Source of the DNA: Mycobacterium triplex
Lineage (GTDB): Bacteria > Actinomycetota > Actinomycetes > Mycobacteriales > Mycobacteriaceae
Direction of reading: 5' to 3'
Assembly: GCF_000689255.1 (NCBI RefSeq)
Contig: NZ_HG964448.1
Coordinates: forward strand, 1 to 37,260
Length of the DNA: 37,260 nt
The position numbers and the translations under genes are program-made. The first letter of the stretch is position 1. The number at the start of each line of letters is the position of its first letter. Positions 16,743 to 26,600 of the stretch are shown here, in pieces. Below the pieces are notes generated by a model, which was given only the letters and a program-made list of their open reading frames with translations, searched no databases and was not told the origin of the DNA.

Positions 16743-17412
16743 GTTATCTGCGGATGCGGCGCGGCGGGTGCAGGTCCATGCGGCCCTGGCTGATCCTGGT
16801 CGGCTGGTGATCGTCGACCGGTTGATGCTCGCCGATGCCTCGCCGTCGGAGCTGCAAGCCGCGCTGTCGATGTCGTCAAGTTTGATCGCCCACCACCTGG
16901 GGGTCCTCGAAGGAGCGGGCATCGTGCGCCGCGTCCGTTCCGAAGGAGATCGCCGGCGTAGCTATCTGCAGTTGATCCCCGCCTCGCTAAATCTGCTGGT
17001 GCCCTCGAAGGCAGCAGATGCAGCCCGGGTGGTGTTTGTGTGCACCCAGAATTCGGCGCGCAGCCAGTTGGCGGTCGCGGTGTGGAATCGACGCAGCGCG
17101 CTACCGGCGACCTCGGCCGGGACGCATCCCGCCGCTGCAGTACACCCGAAAGCCCTGGCCGCAGCAGCGCGCCGCAAGCTGCCCATGAAGCCAGACGCCC
17201 CGCGCCACCTCGACGATGTGGTCAAGCCGACTGACGTGGTCATCGCCGTCTGCGACAACGCCCACGAAGAACTACCCCCCGACGGCAAGCGCCTGCACTG
17301 GTCGATCCCTGACCCCGTGCGCAGCGGCCGCGCCGGCGACTTCGACCGCGTCCTCGATGAGTTGACCATACGCATCGATCACCTGGCCCCCACCCTGCAC
17401 GACCCCCACTAG
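16732..17412 (+). CDS. arsC: ArsR-ArsC fusion: HTH plus LMW-phosphatase-type arsenate reductase
   Basis: A 226-residue two-domain protein. Residues 1-90 form an ArsR-like winged helix (SSLIAHHLGVLEGAGIV) without cysteines, so it is not an obvious metal sensor by itself. Residues 98-220 form a low-molecular-weight phosphatase-type arsenate reductase: P-loop Cys104-x5-Arg110 in VFVCTQNSARSQ, a second cysteine Cys174 in IAVCDN, and the acid loop DP at 194-195. It reduces arsenate to arsenite for export by Acr3. In mycobacteria the reductant could be mycothiol/mycoredoxin or thioredoxin. The fusion may link transcription to redox state of the catalytic domain (inference). Confidence 0.88.
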   Translation: MNIELSADAARRVQVHAALADPGRLVIVDRLMLADASPSELQAALSMSSSLIAHHLGVLEGAGIVRRVRSEGDRRRSYLQLIPASLNLLVPSKAADAARVVFVCTQNSARSQLAVAVWNRRSALPATSAGTHPAAAVHPKALAAAARRKLPMKPDAPRHLDDVVKPTDVVIAVCDNAHEELPPDGKRLHWSIPDPVRSGRAGDFDRVLDELTIRIDHLAPTLHDPH

Positions 17413-17489
17413 CAACCGCACGCCACACCAGCTCTGTCCCAACCTCATTCGCGTACGGCTCCCTGCACCCACGACCGGAGGTACCAACG

Positions 17490-18590
17490 ATGCGGACTCC
17501 ATTCAGGCTGACTGCGGTGGCCCTGAGCGTGCTGACGGTCACGGCGCTGACGTCTTCGGCATGCGCCAAGGATAAGGTCGCTCCCAGCTACGCCACCGCG
17601 GTGAAAGTGCAATGCGGCGGCAAGCAGACGTTGAAGGCCAGTGGCTCGAGCGCCCAGGCCAATGCCATGACCCGATTCATCAAAGCCTACGAAAAGGCTT
17701 GCCCCGGGCAGACACTGGCCTACACCTCCAACGGCTCAGGTGCCGGGGTGCGTGAATTCTTGTCCGGCCAAACCGATCTGGGTGGTTCTGACTCCCCGCT
17801 GGCCGGAGACGAGTACGCCACGGCCAAGCAGCGGTGCGGCTCGGATGCCTGGAATCTGCCGGTGGTGTTCGGCCCCTTGGCGATCACATACAACCTCAAC
17901 GTGGTGGACAGGCTCGTGCTGGACGCCCCGACCGTGGCCAAAATCTTCAACGGCCAGATCACCCGCTGGGACGACCCGGCGATCAAGGCGCTCAACGGCG
18001 AGGAGATGCCGCCCGAACCCATCCACGTGGTGTACCGCAGCGACGCCTCGGGCACCACCGACAATTTCCAGCGCTACCTCGACGCCGCCGCGGGCGCTGC
18101 CTGGGGCAAGGGCACCGGCAAGGTCTTCAACGGCGGGGTGGGCCAGGGCGCCCCGGGCAACGAGGGCACCTCAGCCATGGTCAAAGACACCGAGGGCGCG
18201 GTCAGCTATAACGAGTATTCGTTCGCCCAAGCCCAGCGGCTGTTCGGCGCCAGGATCGTGACCTCGGCCGGTCCGGACCCAGTCGCCATCAACAACGACA
18301 CCGTCGCTAAGGCGATCGCCGGCACCACCATCACAGGCCAAGGCAACGACCTGGTACTGAACATGTCGGCGGTCTACAAGCCCACCCAGCCCGGCATCTA
18401 CCCGATCATGCTGGCCACCTACGAACTGGTCTGCTCGAAATACGCTGACCCACAAACGGCCCCGGCAGTACGAGCGTTCCTGCAGTCCACCCTCGGGCCC
18501 GGCCAGGCCGACCTCGACGACTACGGATACTTCCCGTTGCCCAACCAGTTCCAGTCCAAAGTGCTCAGCGCCGTCAACGCCATCAGCTAA
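17490..18590 (+). CDS. pstS: Phosphate-binding protein PstS, first copy (lipoprotein)
   Basis: A 366-residue periplasmic-type binding protein for phosphate ABC import. The N-terminus has a basic start, a hydrophobic stretch, and TSSAC with Cys25 as likely lipidation site; the box is a weak match at -3. Binding-loop segments seen: SGSSAQANAM, GSGAGVREF, GGSDSPL, YRSDASGTTDNF and GNEGT. It belongs to the longer branch of PstS seen in actinobacteria and differs clearly from the second copy at 20110. GGAGG lies eight bases before the ATG. It follows the arsC fusion by 77 bases and may be read from the same promoter. In an arsenic island it may favour phosphate over arsenate. Confidence 0.9.
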   Translation: MRTPFRLTAVALSVLTVTALTSSACAKDKVAPSYATAVKVQCGGKQTLKASGSSAQANAMTRFIKAYEKACPGQTLAYTSNGSGAGVREFLSGQTDLGGSDSPLAGDEYATAKQRCGSDAWNLPVVFGPLAITYNLNVVDRLVLDAPTVAKIFNGQITRWDDPAIKALNGEEMPPEPIHVVYRSDASGTTDNFQRYLDAAAGAAWGKGTGKVFNGGVGQGAPGNEGTSAMVKDTEGAVSYNEYSFAQAQRLFGARIVTSAGPDPVAINNDTVAKAIAGTTITGQGNDLVLNMSAVYKPTQPGIYPIMLATYELVCSKYADPQTAPAVRAFLQSTLGPGQADLDDYGYFPLPNQFQSKVLSAVNAIS

Positions 18591-18673
18591 ACCGCCACCC
18601 TCACCCCAGATCCAGTGGCGCAGCGCCGCACCACCAACGCAACACCCAGACCACATCAGGAGCCAACCCCCGC

Positions 18674-20113
18674 ATGACAGCTCGCCATATCGTCGCTATC
18701 GGCGGCAGCGATGCCGGCATCAGCGCGGCACTACGCGCCCGTGAACTCGACCCCACCACCGAGGTCACCGTGGTCGTGGCCGACGCCTACCCCAACTTCT
18801 CCATCTGCGGCATCCCCTATTACGTATCCGGGGAAGTCACCCACTGGACCAACCTCGCCCATCGCAGCGCAGCCGACCTGGCCGCCACCGGCATGCGGGT
18901 GCTCACCGACACCCGCGCCACCGCCATCAATGTCGCACAACACACCCTCGACATCCTCGACTCGACCGGCACCCCGCAGCAGCTGTCCTACGACGCGCTG
19001 ATCGTGGGCACCGGCGCCCTCAGCACCCGCCCACCCATCACCGGTCTTGCCGGCCCCGGCGCACTCGGCCCGGCCGACGGGGTGCACCTGCTGCACTCCA
19101 TGGGCGACACCTTCGCCGTCATGAACTCCCTGCAACACCGCGACCCCGCCACCGCGATCATCGTCGGTGCCGGCTACATCGGCCTGGAAATGGCCGAAGC
19201 CCTCACCACCCGCGGCATCCAGGTCACCCAGATCGAAGCGCTGCCCGAGGTGCTGCCGACCGTCGACCCCGAGTTGGGCGCCCTCGTGCATACCGAACTC
19301 CAACGCAACGGTGTCGAGGTCCTCACCAGCACCGCCGTTTCCGCCATCACCCGCACCGACACCGGCGCCCTGACTGTCACCGCCACCCACGGCACCGAAA
19401 CCATCTCGCGGACTGTTGATTTCGTCCTCGTCGTCGTGGGAGTGCGGCCCGACACCGAACTCGCCGCCGATGCCGGTGCCGAACTCGGCGTCAAGGGCGC
19501 CATCGTGGTCGACGATACGATGCGCACCAACCTGCCCGATGTCTTCGCCGCCGGTGACTGCGTGCACACCCACCACCGATTGCTTGGGATCACCTGGATA
19601 CCTTTGGGCACCACCGCCCACAAGCAAGGCCGCGTGGCCGGCGAAAACTCGCTCGGCGGACACGCCCACTTCGCGGGCAGCCTGGGCACCCAGGTCGTCA
19701 AGGTCTTCGACCTCGTCGCCGCCCGCACCGGCCTGCGTGAACACGAAGCCGTGGCCGCCGACAAGGGCTGGACTCCCGTCACCAGCCAATCGAGTCCCGA
19801 CGACCATAAGGCGTACTATCCGGGCGCCACCCCCATCCACATCCGCATCACCGGCGACCACCACAGCGGGCAGCTTCTCGGCGCCCAGCTGGTCGGGCAC
19901 CGCAGCGCCGAAATCGCCAAACGCGTCGACACCTACGCCACCGCGCTCTTTCACGACATGACCGTCGAGCATCTCAGTGAGCTTGACCTGTCCTACACCC
20001 CACCGCTCGGATCACCCTGGGACGCCACCCAAATGGCGGCTCAAACATGGGTGCTCCGACATCAACCCGCCGCCCAAATTCAGCGCGATGCCCTCACAGT
20101 GGAGGATCGATGA
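18674..20113 (+). CDS. FAD/NAD(P)H-dependent disulfide reductase family (CoADR/Nox-like)
   Basis: A 479-residue flavoprotein of the pyridine-nucleotide disulfide oxidoreductase class. FAD site GGSDAG at residues 10-15; a single redox cysteine, Cys45, in FSICGIPYY, as in CoA-disulfide reductase and NADH oxidase; NAD(P) site GAGYIG at 165-170; FAD-binding VFAAGDC at 290-296; then the C-terminal dimerisation domain. It would reduce a low-molecular-weight disulfide or oxygen. Lying between two pstS genes in an arsenic island, it may regenerate thiols used by ArsC. The usual first glycine motif GGxAAG is altered to GGSDAG. It ends in an ATGA overlap with the second pstS gene. Confidence 0.85.
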   Translation: MTARHIVAIGGSDAGISAALRARELDPTTEVTVVVADAYPNFSICGIPYYVSGEVTHWTNLAHRSAADLAATGMRVLTDTRATAINVAQHTLDILDSTGTPQQLSYDALIVGTGALSTRPPITGLAGPGALGPADGVHLLHSMGDTFAVMNSLQHRDPATAIIVGAGYIGLEMAEALTTRGIQVTQIEALPEVLPTVDPELGALVHTELQRNGVEVLTSTAVSAITRTDTGALTVTATHGTETISRTVDFVLVVVGVRPDTELAADAGAELGVKGAIVVDDTMRTNLPDVFAAGDCVHTHHRLLGITWIPLGTTAHKQGRVAGENSLGGHAHFAGSLGTQVVKVFDLVAARTGLREHEAVAADKGWTPVTSQSSPDDHKAYYPGATPIHIRITGDHHSGQLLGAQLVGHRSAEIAKRVDTYATALFHDMTVEHLSELDLSYTPPLGSPWDATQMAAQTWVLRHQPAAQIQRDALTVEDR

Positions 20114-21273
20114 TCACCAAAACCTTCGTTCGCGCAAGCGCCTTGCTGCTCGTCGGCGCACTCGCCGGCTGCGGAAGCACCAGCAATGTCGGGCAAAACA
20201 GCACCCAGGCCGTGCAAGCCGGCCAAATCTGCGGTCAAAGCTCCGCGGGCAAGCCCGGCTACCCCCGTCCCATCAACAAACTCGACGGCGGCGCCAACAC
20301 GCTGTCGGGCGCCGGATCCACCTTTGTGGCGCCCGTGATGTCAATTTGGACAAAGGACTACAGCACCTCCGACGGCGTACAGGTCGCCTACCAGTCCATC
20401 GGATCCGGCGGAGGAGTACAGCAGATCAGCGCGGCGACAGTCGATTTCGGCGCATCCGACACCCCGATGAAAGACAGCGAACTCGCCCTAGCGAAAGGGG
20501 GACCGATCCTGCACATCCCGCTGGTGCTCGGCGCGGTCGTCCCGGCATACAACATCAAGGGCATCGACAGCGGTGTGAAGTTCGACGGCGAGACCCTGGG
20601 CAAGATCTACGCCGGCAAGATCACCAAATGGAACGACGACGCCCTCAAGACCCTCAACCCTGGAACCAATCTGCCCGACGAGCCGATCGCGGTGGCGCAC
20701 CGCTCCGACGGGTCGGGCACCACGGCGGTCTGGACTGACTACCTGACCAAGGAAAGCCCCACGTGGGCAGACACTTTGGGTGGACCGGCTAAGAGCTTCG
20801 GCAAGGAGGTCGCCTGGCCCGTGGGCATCGGCGGTAAGGGCAACGAAGGCGTGTCAGGCGTGGTCAATCAGACCGAGGGCGGCCTCGGCTACGTCGAGCT
20901 GGCCTACGCCATCCAGCAAAACCTCAAATACGGCCAGGTGAAAAACAAGGCCGGCAACTTCATCCAGGCCTGCACCGCCACCATCACCAAGGGCACCGAC
21001 GGCATCACCTACCCCGACGATCTGCGCGTCAGTCTTACTGACGGCACCGACCCGAACGCCTACCCGATCACGGGAACCACTTATGGGTTGGTCTATGCCA
21101 ACCAGACCGATGCCGCCAAAGGCAAAGCACTGGTCAACTTCTTCGCCTGGGTGTTATCCAGTGGCCAAGATGAAGTAGCCGCCGTCAACTACGCCCCGCT
21201 CGGAAAAGACTTGCAGCAGAAGGCCGCTGGCCAGCTCAAGAAGATCACCATTGCGGGTGCACCGGTAGGCTAG
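20110..21273 (+). CDS. pstS: Phosphate-binding protein PstS, second copy (lipoprotein)
   Basis: A 387-residue phosphate-binding lipoprotein with a textbook lipobox LAGC (Cys21). Binding segments: GAGSTFVAPV, GSGGGVQQI, FGASDTP, HRSDGSGTT and GNEGVSG, closer to E. coli-type PstS than the copy at 17490. ATG 20110 is fixed by the ATGA overlap with the flavoprotein gene and GGAGG four bases upstream. The pstC gene starts two bases after its stop. Two unlike PstS proteins feeding one permease suggest different affinities or different anion selectivity, for example phosphate against arsenate. Confidence 0.92.
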   Translation: MITKTFVRASALLLVGALAGCGSTSNVGQNSTQAVQAGQICGQSSAGKPGYPRPINKLDGGANTLSGAGSTFVAPVMSIWTKDYSTSDGVQVAYQSIGSGGGVQQISAATVDFGASDTPMKDSELALAKGGPILHIPLVLGAVVPAYNIKGIDSGVKFDGETLGKIYAGKITKWNDDALKTLNPGTNLPDEPIAVAHRSDGSGTTAVWTDYLTKESPTWADTLGGPAKSFGKEVAWPVGIGGKGNEGVSGVVNQTEGGLGYVELAYAIQQNLKYGQVKNKAGNFIQACTATITKGTDGITYPDDLRVSLTDGTDPNAYPITGTTYGLVYANQTDAAKGKALVNFFAWVLSSGQDEVAAVNYAPLGKDLQQKAAGQLKKITIAGAPVG

Positions 21274-21275
21274 TA

Positions 21276-22313
21276 ATGCGAGCGCGCACCACCGACAACG
21301 GTGCGGCGGTGGCCATGCCCCGGGCCTTCTCGCCGGGCGCTCCGGTCAAACGCCCATTCCATTTCTTTGCTCGACATCGCGGCGATGCGATGTTTCGATC
21401 GCTGACGGCCTGCGCCGCCGTCTTTATCGTGCTCACGCTCGCGGGCACCGCCCTCTACCTACTCCTTCGCGCGTGGCCGGCGCTGAGTCACTACGGTCTG
21501 GGGAGTTTTCTCACCTCAGACCGGTGGGCCCCCTCGGAGGCCACCGCCGCATCCACTCACCCCAACCCCTACGGCATCCTGCAGTTCATCATCGGAACGC
21601 TGATCACCTCAGCGATCGCGCTGCTCATCGCCGTCCCCATCTCCGTGGCACTAGCCCTCTACATCACCGATGTGGCGCCACAGCGACTGCGCCGAGCACT
21701 GTCATCACTGGTTGATCTGCTGGCGGCCATCCCCAGCGTCGTTTACGGCTTCTGGGGCGTGTTCGCGTTGCTACCCGCGATCACCCCCCTCGGTAACGCT
21801 CTGACGCGGCTATCGGTGATCCCGCTGCTCGGCGGCGTGTTCCGCGGACCGTTTTTCGGCTACTCGGTGTTCTCGGCCAGCGTGGTGCTGGCGATCATGG
21901 TGCTACCGATCGTGACCGCCATCTGCCGCGAGGTCTTCGCCACCGCCCCAGCGGCCGAAAAAGAAGCCGCGCTCGCACTCGGGGCCACCCGCTGGGAAAT
22001 GCTGAGACTCGCAGTCCTACCGAGATCACGCGCCGGCATCACCGGCGCCGCCATCCTGGGCCTGGGCCGCGCGTTCGGTGAGACCATCGCGGTGACGATG
22101 TTGATCGGTAACAACGTTTTATCGATCGCCACAAGCATCTTCTCGCAAGGCGCCACCATGCCCAGCGTCATCGCCAACGAATTCACCGAAGCCAACCAGC
22201 CCTACCATCTCGATGCGCTGTTCGTCGTCGCGGCCGCGCTGCTCGTTGTTTCATTGCTGGTCAACGTCATTGGCAAGCGGGTCGTCAGCCGCGCAGGGGA
22301 ACACATCGCATGA
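21276..22313 (+). CDS. pstC: Phosphate ABC transporter permease PstC
   Basis: A 345-residue inner-membrane permease with six or more hydrophobic segments, the first near residues 45-68. The cytoplasmic EAA-type loop KEAALALGATRWEMLR, which docks on the ATPase, lies near residue 230. It is directly downstream of pstS and overlaps pstA by ATGA. Together with PstA it would form the channel for phosphate. The intact docking loop implies that an ATPase is still used. Confidence 0.93.
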   Translation: MRARTTDNGAAVAMPRAFSPGAPVKRPFHFFARHRGDAMFRSLTACAAVFIVLTLAGTALYLLLRAWPALSHYGLGSFLTSDRWAPSEATAASTHPNPYGILQFIIGTLITSAIALLIAVPISVALALYITDVAPQRLRRALSSLVDLLAAIPSVVYGFWGVFALLPAITPLGNALTRLSVIPLLGGVFRGPFFGYSVFSASVVLAIMVLPIVTAICREVFATAPAAEKEAALALGATRWEMLRLAVLPRSRAGITGAAILGLGRAFGETIAVTMLIGNNVLSIATSIFSQGATMPSVIANEFTEANQPYHLDALFVVAAALLVVSLLVNVIGKRVVSRAGEHIA

Positions 22314-23194
22314 CGCTTGCGACACGAGCACGCAGTATCAACACCACGTCCATCAGGCAGCGGCGCAAACTCACCAACTCGGCCATGACCGGCGTCCTGA
22401 CGGCCACCATGGCTGCCACCATCGCCGTACTGGTGTGGGTGCTGGGCTATGTCGCCGCCGAGGGCCTGAAATTTCTGGGCCCCGAATTCCTCACTCAGAC
22501 ACCGCCAGGCAATCCCGCTCAGCCCGGCGGCGGATTCGCCAACGGCATTATCGGCAGCCTGATCATCGTGGGCATCGCCACCGCCCTGTCCATTCCCGTG
22601 GGCGTCGCCGCTGCCATCTACTTCGTCGAATACGGCGGTCGGCTCGCGCGATTTGCCCGCTTCGTCACCGACGTGATGGTCGGCATCCCCACCATCGTCA
22701 CCGGCGCATTCATTTACGCAATCTGGGTGGTGCACTTCGGATTCTCCGGCATCGCCGGCGGAATCGCCCTGGCGCTCATCATGCTTCCGCTGATCATCCG
22801 ATCAGTCGAAGAAATGCTGCGCCTGGTCCCGAACGAACTACGCGAAGCGTCACTTGCACTCGGGGTCACCCGAGCCCGCACCGTCATCTCGGTGGTCTTG
22901 CCCACAGCCAGCGCGGGAATCATCACCGGCATCATGCTCGCCGTCGCCCGGGCTATGGGAGAAACCGCGCCGCTGTTGCTCACCGCGCTAGGCAATGACC
23001 TGTTCACCGAACTCAACCCCGACAAACGTATGTCCACGCTGTCACTGCAGATCTTCGGCAACGCCATCACCGGTTTCAAAGCCGCGCAGGCCCGGGCCTG
23101 GGCCGGTGCACTGACACTCATCGTGATGGTCCTACTATTCACCCTGTCAGCCAGGCTGATGGCACGGCGTTCAGCAATCAGCCAAAGACACTAA
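22310..23194 (+). CDS. pstA: Phosphate ABC transporter permease PstA
   Basis: A 294-residue permease, partner of PstC, with about six membrane segments. The docking loop REASLALGVTRARTVIS is intact near residues 182-198. Start fixed by ATGA overlap with pstC. In most genomes pstB and often phoU follow; here the next 200 bases contain no ATPase gene and the downstream genes are unrelated, so the operon appears truncated or naturally without pstB. Confidence 0.93.
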   Translation: MTLATRARSINTTSIRQRRKLTNSAMTGVLTATMAATIAVLVWVLGYVAAEGLKFLGPEFLTQTPPGNPAQPGGGFANGIIGSLIIVGIATALSIPVGVAAAIYFVEYGGRLARFARFVTDVMVGIPTIVTGAFIYAIWVVHFGFSGIAGGIALALIMLPLIIRSVEEMLRLVPNELREASLALGVTRARTVISVVLPTASAGIITGIMLAVARAMGETAPLLLTALGNDLFTELNPDKRMSTLSLQIFGNAITGFKAAQARAWAGALTLIVMVLLFTLSARLMARRSAISQRH

Positions 23195-23380
23195 AGCGTT
23201 TGCCCCCCAACGATTCCAGCTGTCGCGACCACGACCAGTTCGCCGGCATGCTGGGCGGAATCGGTGAACCCGCATTTTGACGGGGCTGCCTGGAACTATG
23301 CACACTCCAGTGATTGCGCGCACTGACTAGATAGATCGGGAAATCAACAGCATGATCAGCACCCGCTGTGCAACTGGCCT

Positions 23381-23473
23381 CTTCGGCGCGACATGAACGT
23401 CGTTGAGCTGGCCCACCGCGACGCACTGGCCGCGTTGTGTGCGGTCTTAGATCCCACCGGCTGCAGCGGCTGA
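23381..23473 (+). pseudogene. Remnant of an arsR gene (C-terminal end only)
   Basis: Translation of this short stretch, ending at TGA 23471-23473, reads LRRDMNVVELAHRDALAALC and then AVLDPTGCSG. It aligns with the last 28 residues of the ArsR at 16206 (RRGMSVYH, HRDALLALCAVLDP). The winged helix and the whole N-terminus are missing upstream. It is therefore the 3' end of a second, lost arsR copy. An ATG at 23393 could still start a 26-residue peptide. The stop overlaps the antitoxin start (TGATG). Confidence 0.7.
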
Positions 23474-23643
23474 TGATTGATCCCTCGCTGCCGCGGGTCA
23501 GCATGACCGAACTACGCCGCCATTTCGGCCGGATCATCGGTGAAGTGGCCCAGGGACAGACCTTTGTCATCACCCGGCGCGGGCGCGAAGTCGCGGTGCT
23601 CGCCCCGGCCGAGGAGTACCGCCGCATGAGTGCACGCGGGTGA
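23473..23643 (+). CDS. Phd/YefM-family antitoxin, orphan
   Basis: A 56-residue protein with the Phd/YefM N-terminal fold: PRVSMTELRRHFGRIIGEV, then FVITRRGREVAVLAP, which forms the beta-sheet core, and EEYRRM. Such proteins bind DNA as dimers and neutralise a toxin through a C-terminal tail; here the tail is almost absent. No toxin gene follows: 30 bases later begins the 3' end of a convergent gene. The ATG overlaps the stop of the arsR remnant. It may be a relic or may act against a toxin encoded elsewhere. Confidence 0.75.
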   Translation: MIDPSLPRVSMTELRRHFGRIIGEVAQGQTFVITRRGREVAVLAPAEEYRRMSARG

Positions 23644-23673
23644 GCCTGGATCGTGACGGCGATGCTGACTGTT

Positions 23674-26600
23674 TTAGGTGAACCACGCGTCGGCGTGCGC
23701 GGTGGCGGCCAGCGTTGAGGCTTTCGATGCGAGCCTGGTTCCGATCTTCTCGGCGGCTCGCTGTGCGAGATCGCCCGGCCACTGATCAGGGTCGCGAAGG
23801 ATCTCGCGGGCCAGCTCAAAGCTGAGCGCACCGAGTTTGATATCGCTGGCCCACCCGCCCAGAGGGAGTAGTGAGCGACTGTGTTTGAGCTGCTTGGCTT
23901 TCACCGTGGTGCGCGACCCGACCGTGCGCAGCAATGGCCGCATGTCACCCAATCCGGGTTGCAGTAACGACTCGAAGCCCGTTTCCAGCCGCCGATCGGC
24001 CCACTCGATGGTCGCTTCGGTCCCCACCACGTGGATCAGCCAGAGCAGCCGCGGGCTCACCTCGACTTGTTTGAGCCGCAGCGGCTCGGCAAAGACGAGT
24101 TCGCGGGCCACCGAAGACTTCGTGAACCATCCAAGCGAATATCTCACTGCGGCATAGTGTTTAGGCGAGAGTGCTGATACCACCTCGTTGAGACGTGGTG
24201 TCACATCAAGTACGGCTTGCGGACGTGCGATGCTCAACACCGAAAATACCCAGTGCCGTCGATCCAGGTCGGACTCGCACGACGAGAGCGACTGCTGCCA
24301 CCACTGTGCGTCCTTGGTGTGCGATCGCGCGTCATGTTCCCATAAGGCCGCGCTCGCCAGCGTCGGTTCATCGGCTCCTGCGCGATCGGCCAACCTTTGC
24401 AGGTCCAGGTCGGCGGGAACGGTAGCGATCGCTTGTCGCAATACCCAGCCGTCACCCCAGGTCTGCGCGATTCTCTTCAGCCGGTTAAACCAGTCGGTGG
24501 CGGTGGCGTCGGAGAGTGGTTTCTCCGACAGGTAGTTCGATAACTCGGTAATCTCGCCGAGCAACGCATCACCGGTGTGGCCTCGCTGCCGAATCCGTGT
24601 TCGGCGTGCCCGCTGCTGTGCGGCGTCGGTGTGTGGTCGCAGTTGTGCTTTGGCCGCGCACTGCACCAAAGGCGCGACTGAGGTCAGCGGACTCGGGGTG
24701 ATGGCATCTGCGGCGCCGTCGTTGATGTCGGTCTTGCAGAGCGAGATGATCTCGCCGTGACGTCCGTTGTAGCCCCCTTGGTGTAGCAGCGTGGCCAGCC
24801 ACACCGTCTCAGGGCTCAGCGCTATCAATGTCGCTGCGAGCGTGTCGTTTTCCGGATCGCTCAGTTCCCGGAGAACGCCCAACTCGGCGGCGGTCTGTAA
24901 CCACGCAAGCGTGGGCGCGGTCTGCGCCCACCACCACTGATGAAGGTCGTCGGTGGTGCCGTGTCGGCGCAGCAGCGCGGCGATGGCCGATCTCATCTCC
25001 AGCGATGCCTCCTGGCCAAGGCGTGCTTTGAGGTGTCGCACGGCCTGGGATTGTCCGGCTCGTTCGGAGAACTGTAGGTGCGGGCCGTTCGCATCGAGCA
25101 GGCCATCTGCGGCCAGGATCACCCCGGGGCCCTCCAACACGAAATTCACCACTTCTTGCATCGGTTCATCGGCTTGCCCGACGTAGGTTCGGTCATCGAG
25201 GAACTGCGCGGCCATCGAACGCAGCATGGGATGCAGCGCGAGATCGCCTGTCGCTGTGCTTAACTGGCGCAAGTTCTGGCGGATCCCACGCACTTCGACC
25301 TTGGAGAACATCCCCACGAAAAACCGGCAGACGTTGGACCAGTAGGGGCGTTGCAGCAGCGCATCCAGGCAGTCGTCGCGCGAATTACCGACCCCCTTCG
25401 GAGGGGCGTTCTGGAAAATGTAGAGCGCAGTGAAGTATTCGCGCAGCGACTGAACCTCGAACTGGAAGCGATCGGTTTCTCGTTCGACCAGACACAGCAC
25501 TCGAGTGGAGATGGCCGAGAACAGTCGGTCGGCGAACTGCTGGCCGTACTCTTGGCCTTCAAGATGCTCGCGCAGCACCGTGCGGAGCTCGCTGCGTGAG
25601 ATCGAGCCCGCGCCGGTGCCCTCTTCGGCCCTGGTCTGCAGATACCAGCCCAGGTAGGCATGGACACTGACGATGGTGTCGCGCTGATCAGCGAGCAAGG
25701 GTTCCTTCTCGGCTGTCTGCTCGCGATCCAGGAAGGTCTTCAGATACTCCGCGTAAAGCTCCGTGCGCTGCTGGGGAAGCAACTGGCGGCGATGCAGAAG
25801 GTGCAAAAGGATGGCCAGTTGCATTGGGTAGGAGGCCAATTCGCGGATGTGCGGTACATGCTGGTTGTCCATGAAGGTCGCCTGCAGTTTGTCGGTGGCC
25901 TCCTCATTCAGTCCGGCGACGGCCGACCACTTCCTCAGGTACTGAATACGCAGACCCTGGGAGAGCCGCTGCAAAGTGAACCGCGGGAAGTCGCGCGAGG
26001 ACCACAGCCGCGACGTGGTCGCCCCCGGCCGCGTGGCGACAATGACGACCAGATCACGCGCGTCAACTTTCTGGCGCGCGTACATCTCGACGATCTGGTC
26101 GCCGACGTGCAAGCGTTGGTCGATGTTGGCGACCTCGTCGAGTCCGTCGAGGGCGATCAGCACGGGCTCGGTCGACACCAAGGTGGCCAGATCCTCCAGG
26201 GAGAACTCGTGCCCGCCGCTGCCCTTCTTCACCTCGGCCACGATGTATTGCTCGATGCTGCGCCAGGCTGGGCTGGCCGCGGGTTTGCCTTTCTTGTTCT
26301 TGGCGACGGGCGCCTTGGCGATCGCCCATTGGGCGTAGCGTCGCAGATCCAGTCGGATTGCCACCCGGGGCGTGCGTGTCACCTGCGCGAGCTGCTGGTC
26401 ATCGCCGGCGTAGGAGCTCTTGTTCAGCATGCGAGATCGATGGAATTGGCAGACGTACTGCAGCAACGTGGACTTTCCTTGGCCAGGCCCGCCGACCAGC
26501 AGCGCGTTGCCGCGCCAGTCGGGATGCAGCAGCGCCTGAGCAGCTCCGGCCACAACCTTCCCGCCGGCCCCCGCTAGTGCCTCCGCGTCGCCGGGATGCT

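Noticed and set aside
18731..19972. Long minus-strand frame of 413 codons
   Set aside because: Gly/Asp/Val-rich shadow of the flavoprotein gene.
23195..23392. Search for pstB or phoU after pstA
   Set aside because: No Walker A or ABC signature in any frame here; the genes that follow are unrelated.
25660..26577. Plus-strand frame of 305 codons within the HNH-NACHT gene
   Set aside because: Shadow; no motif, while the minus strand carries intact Walker motifs.
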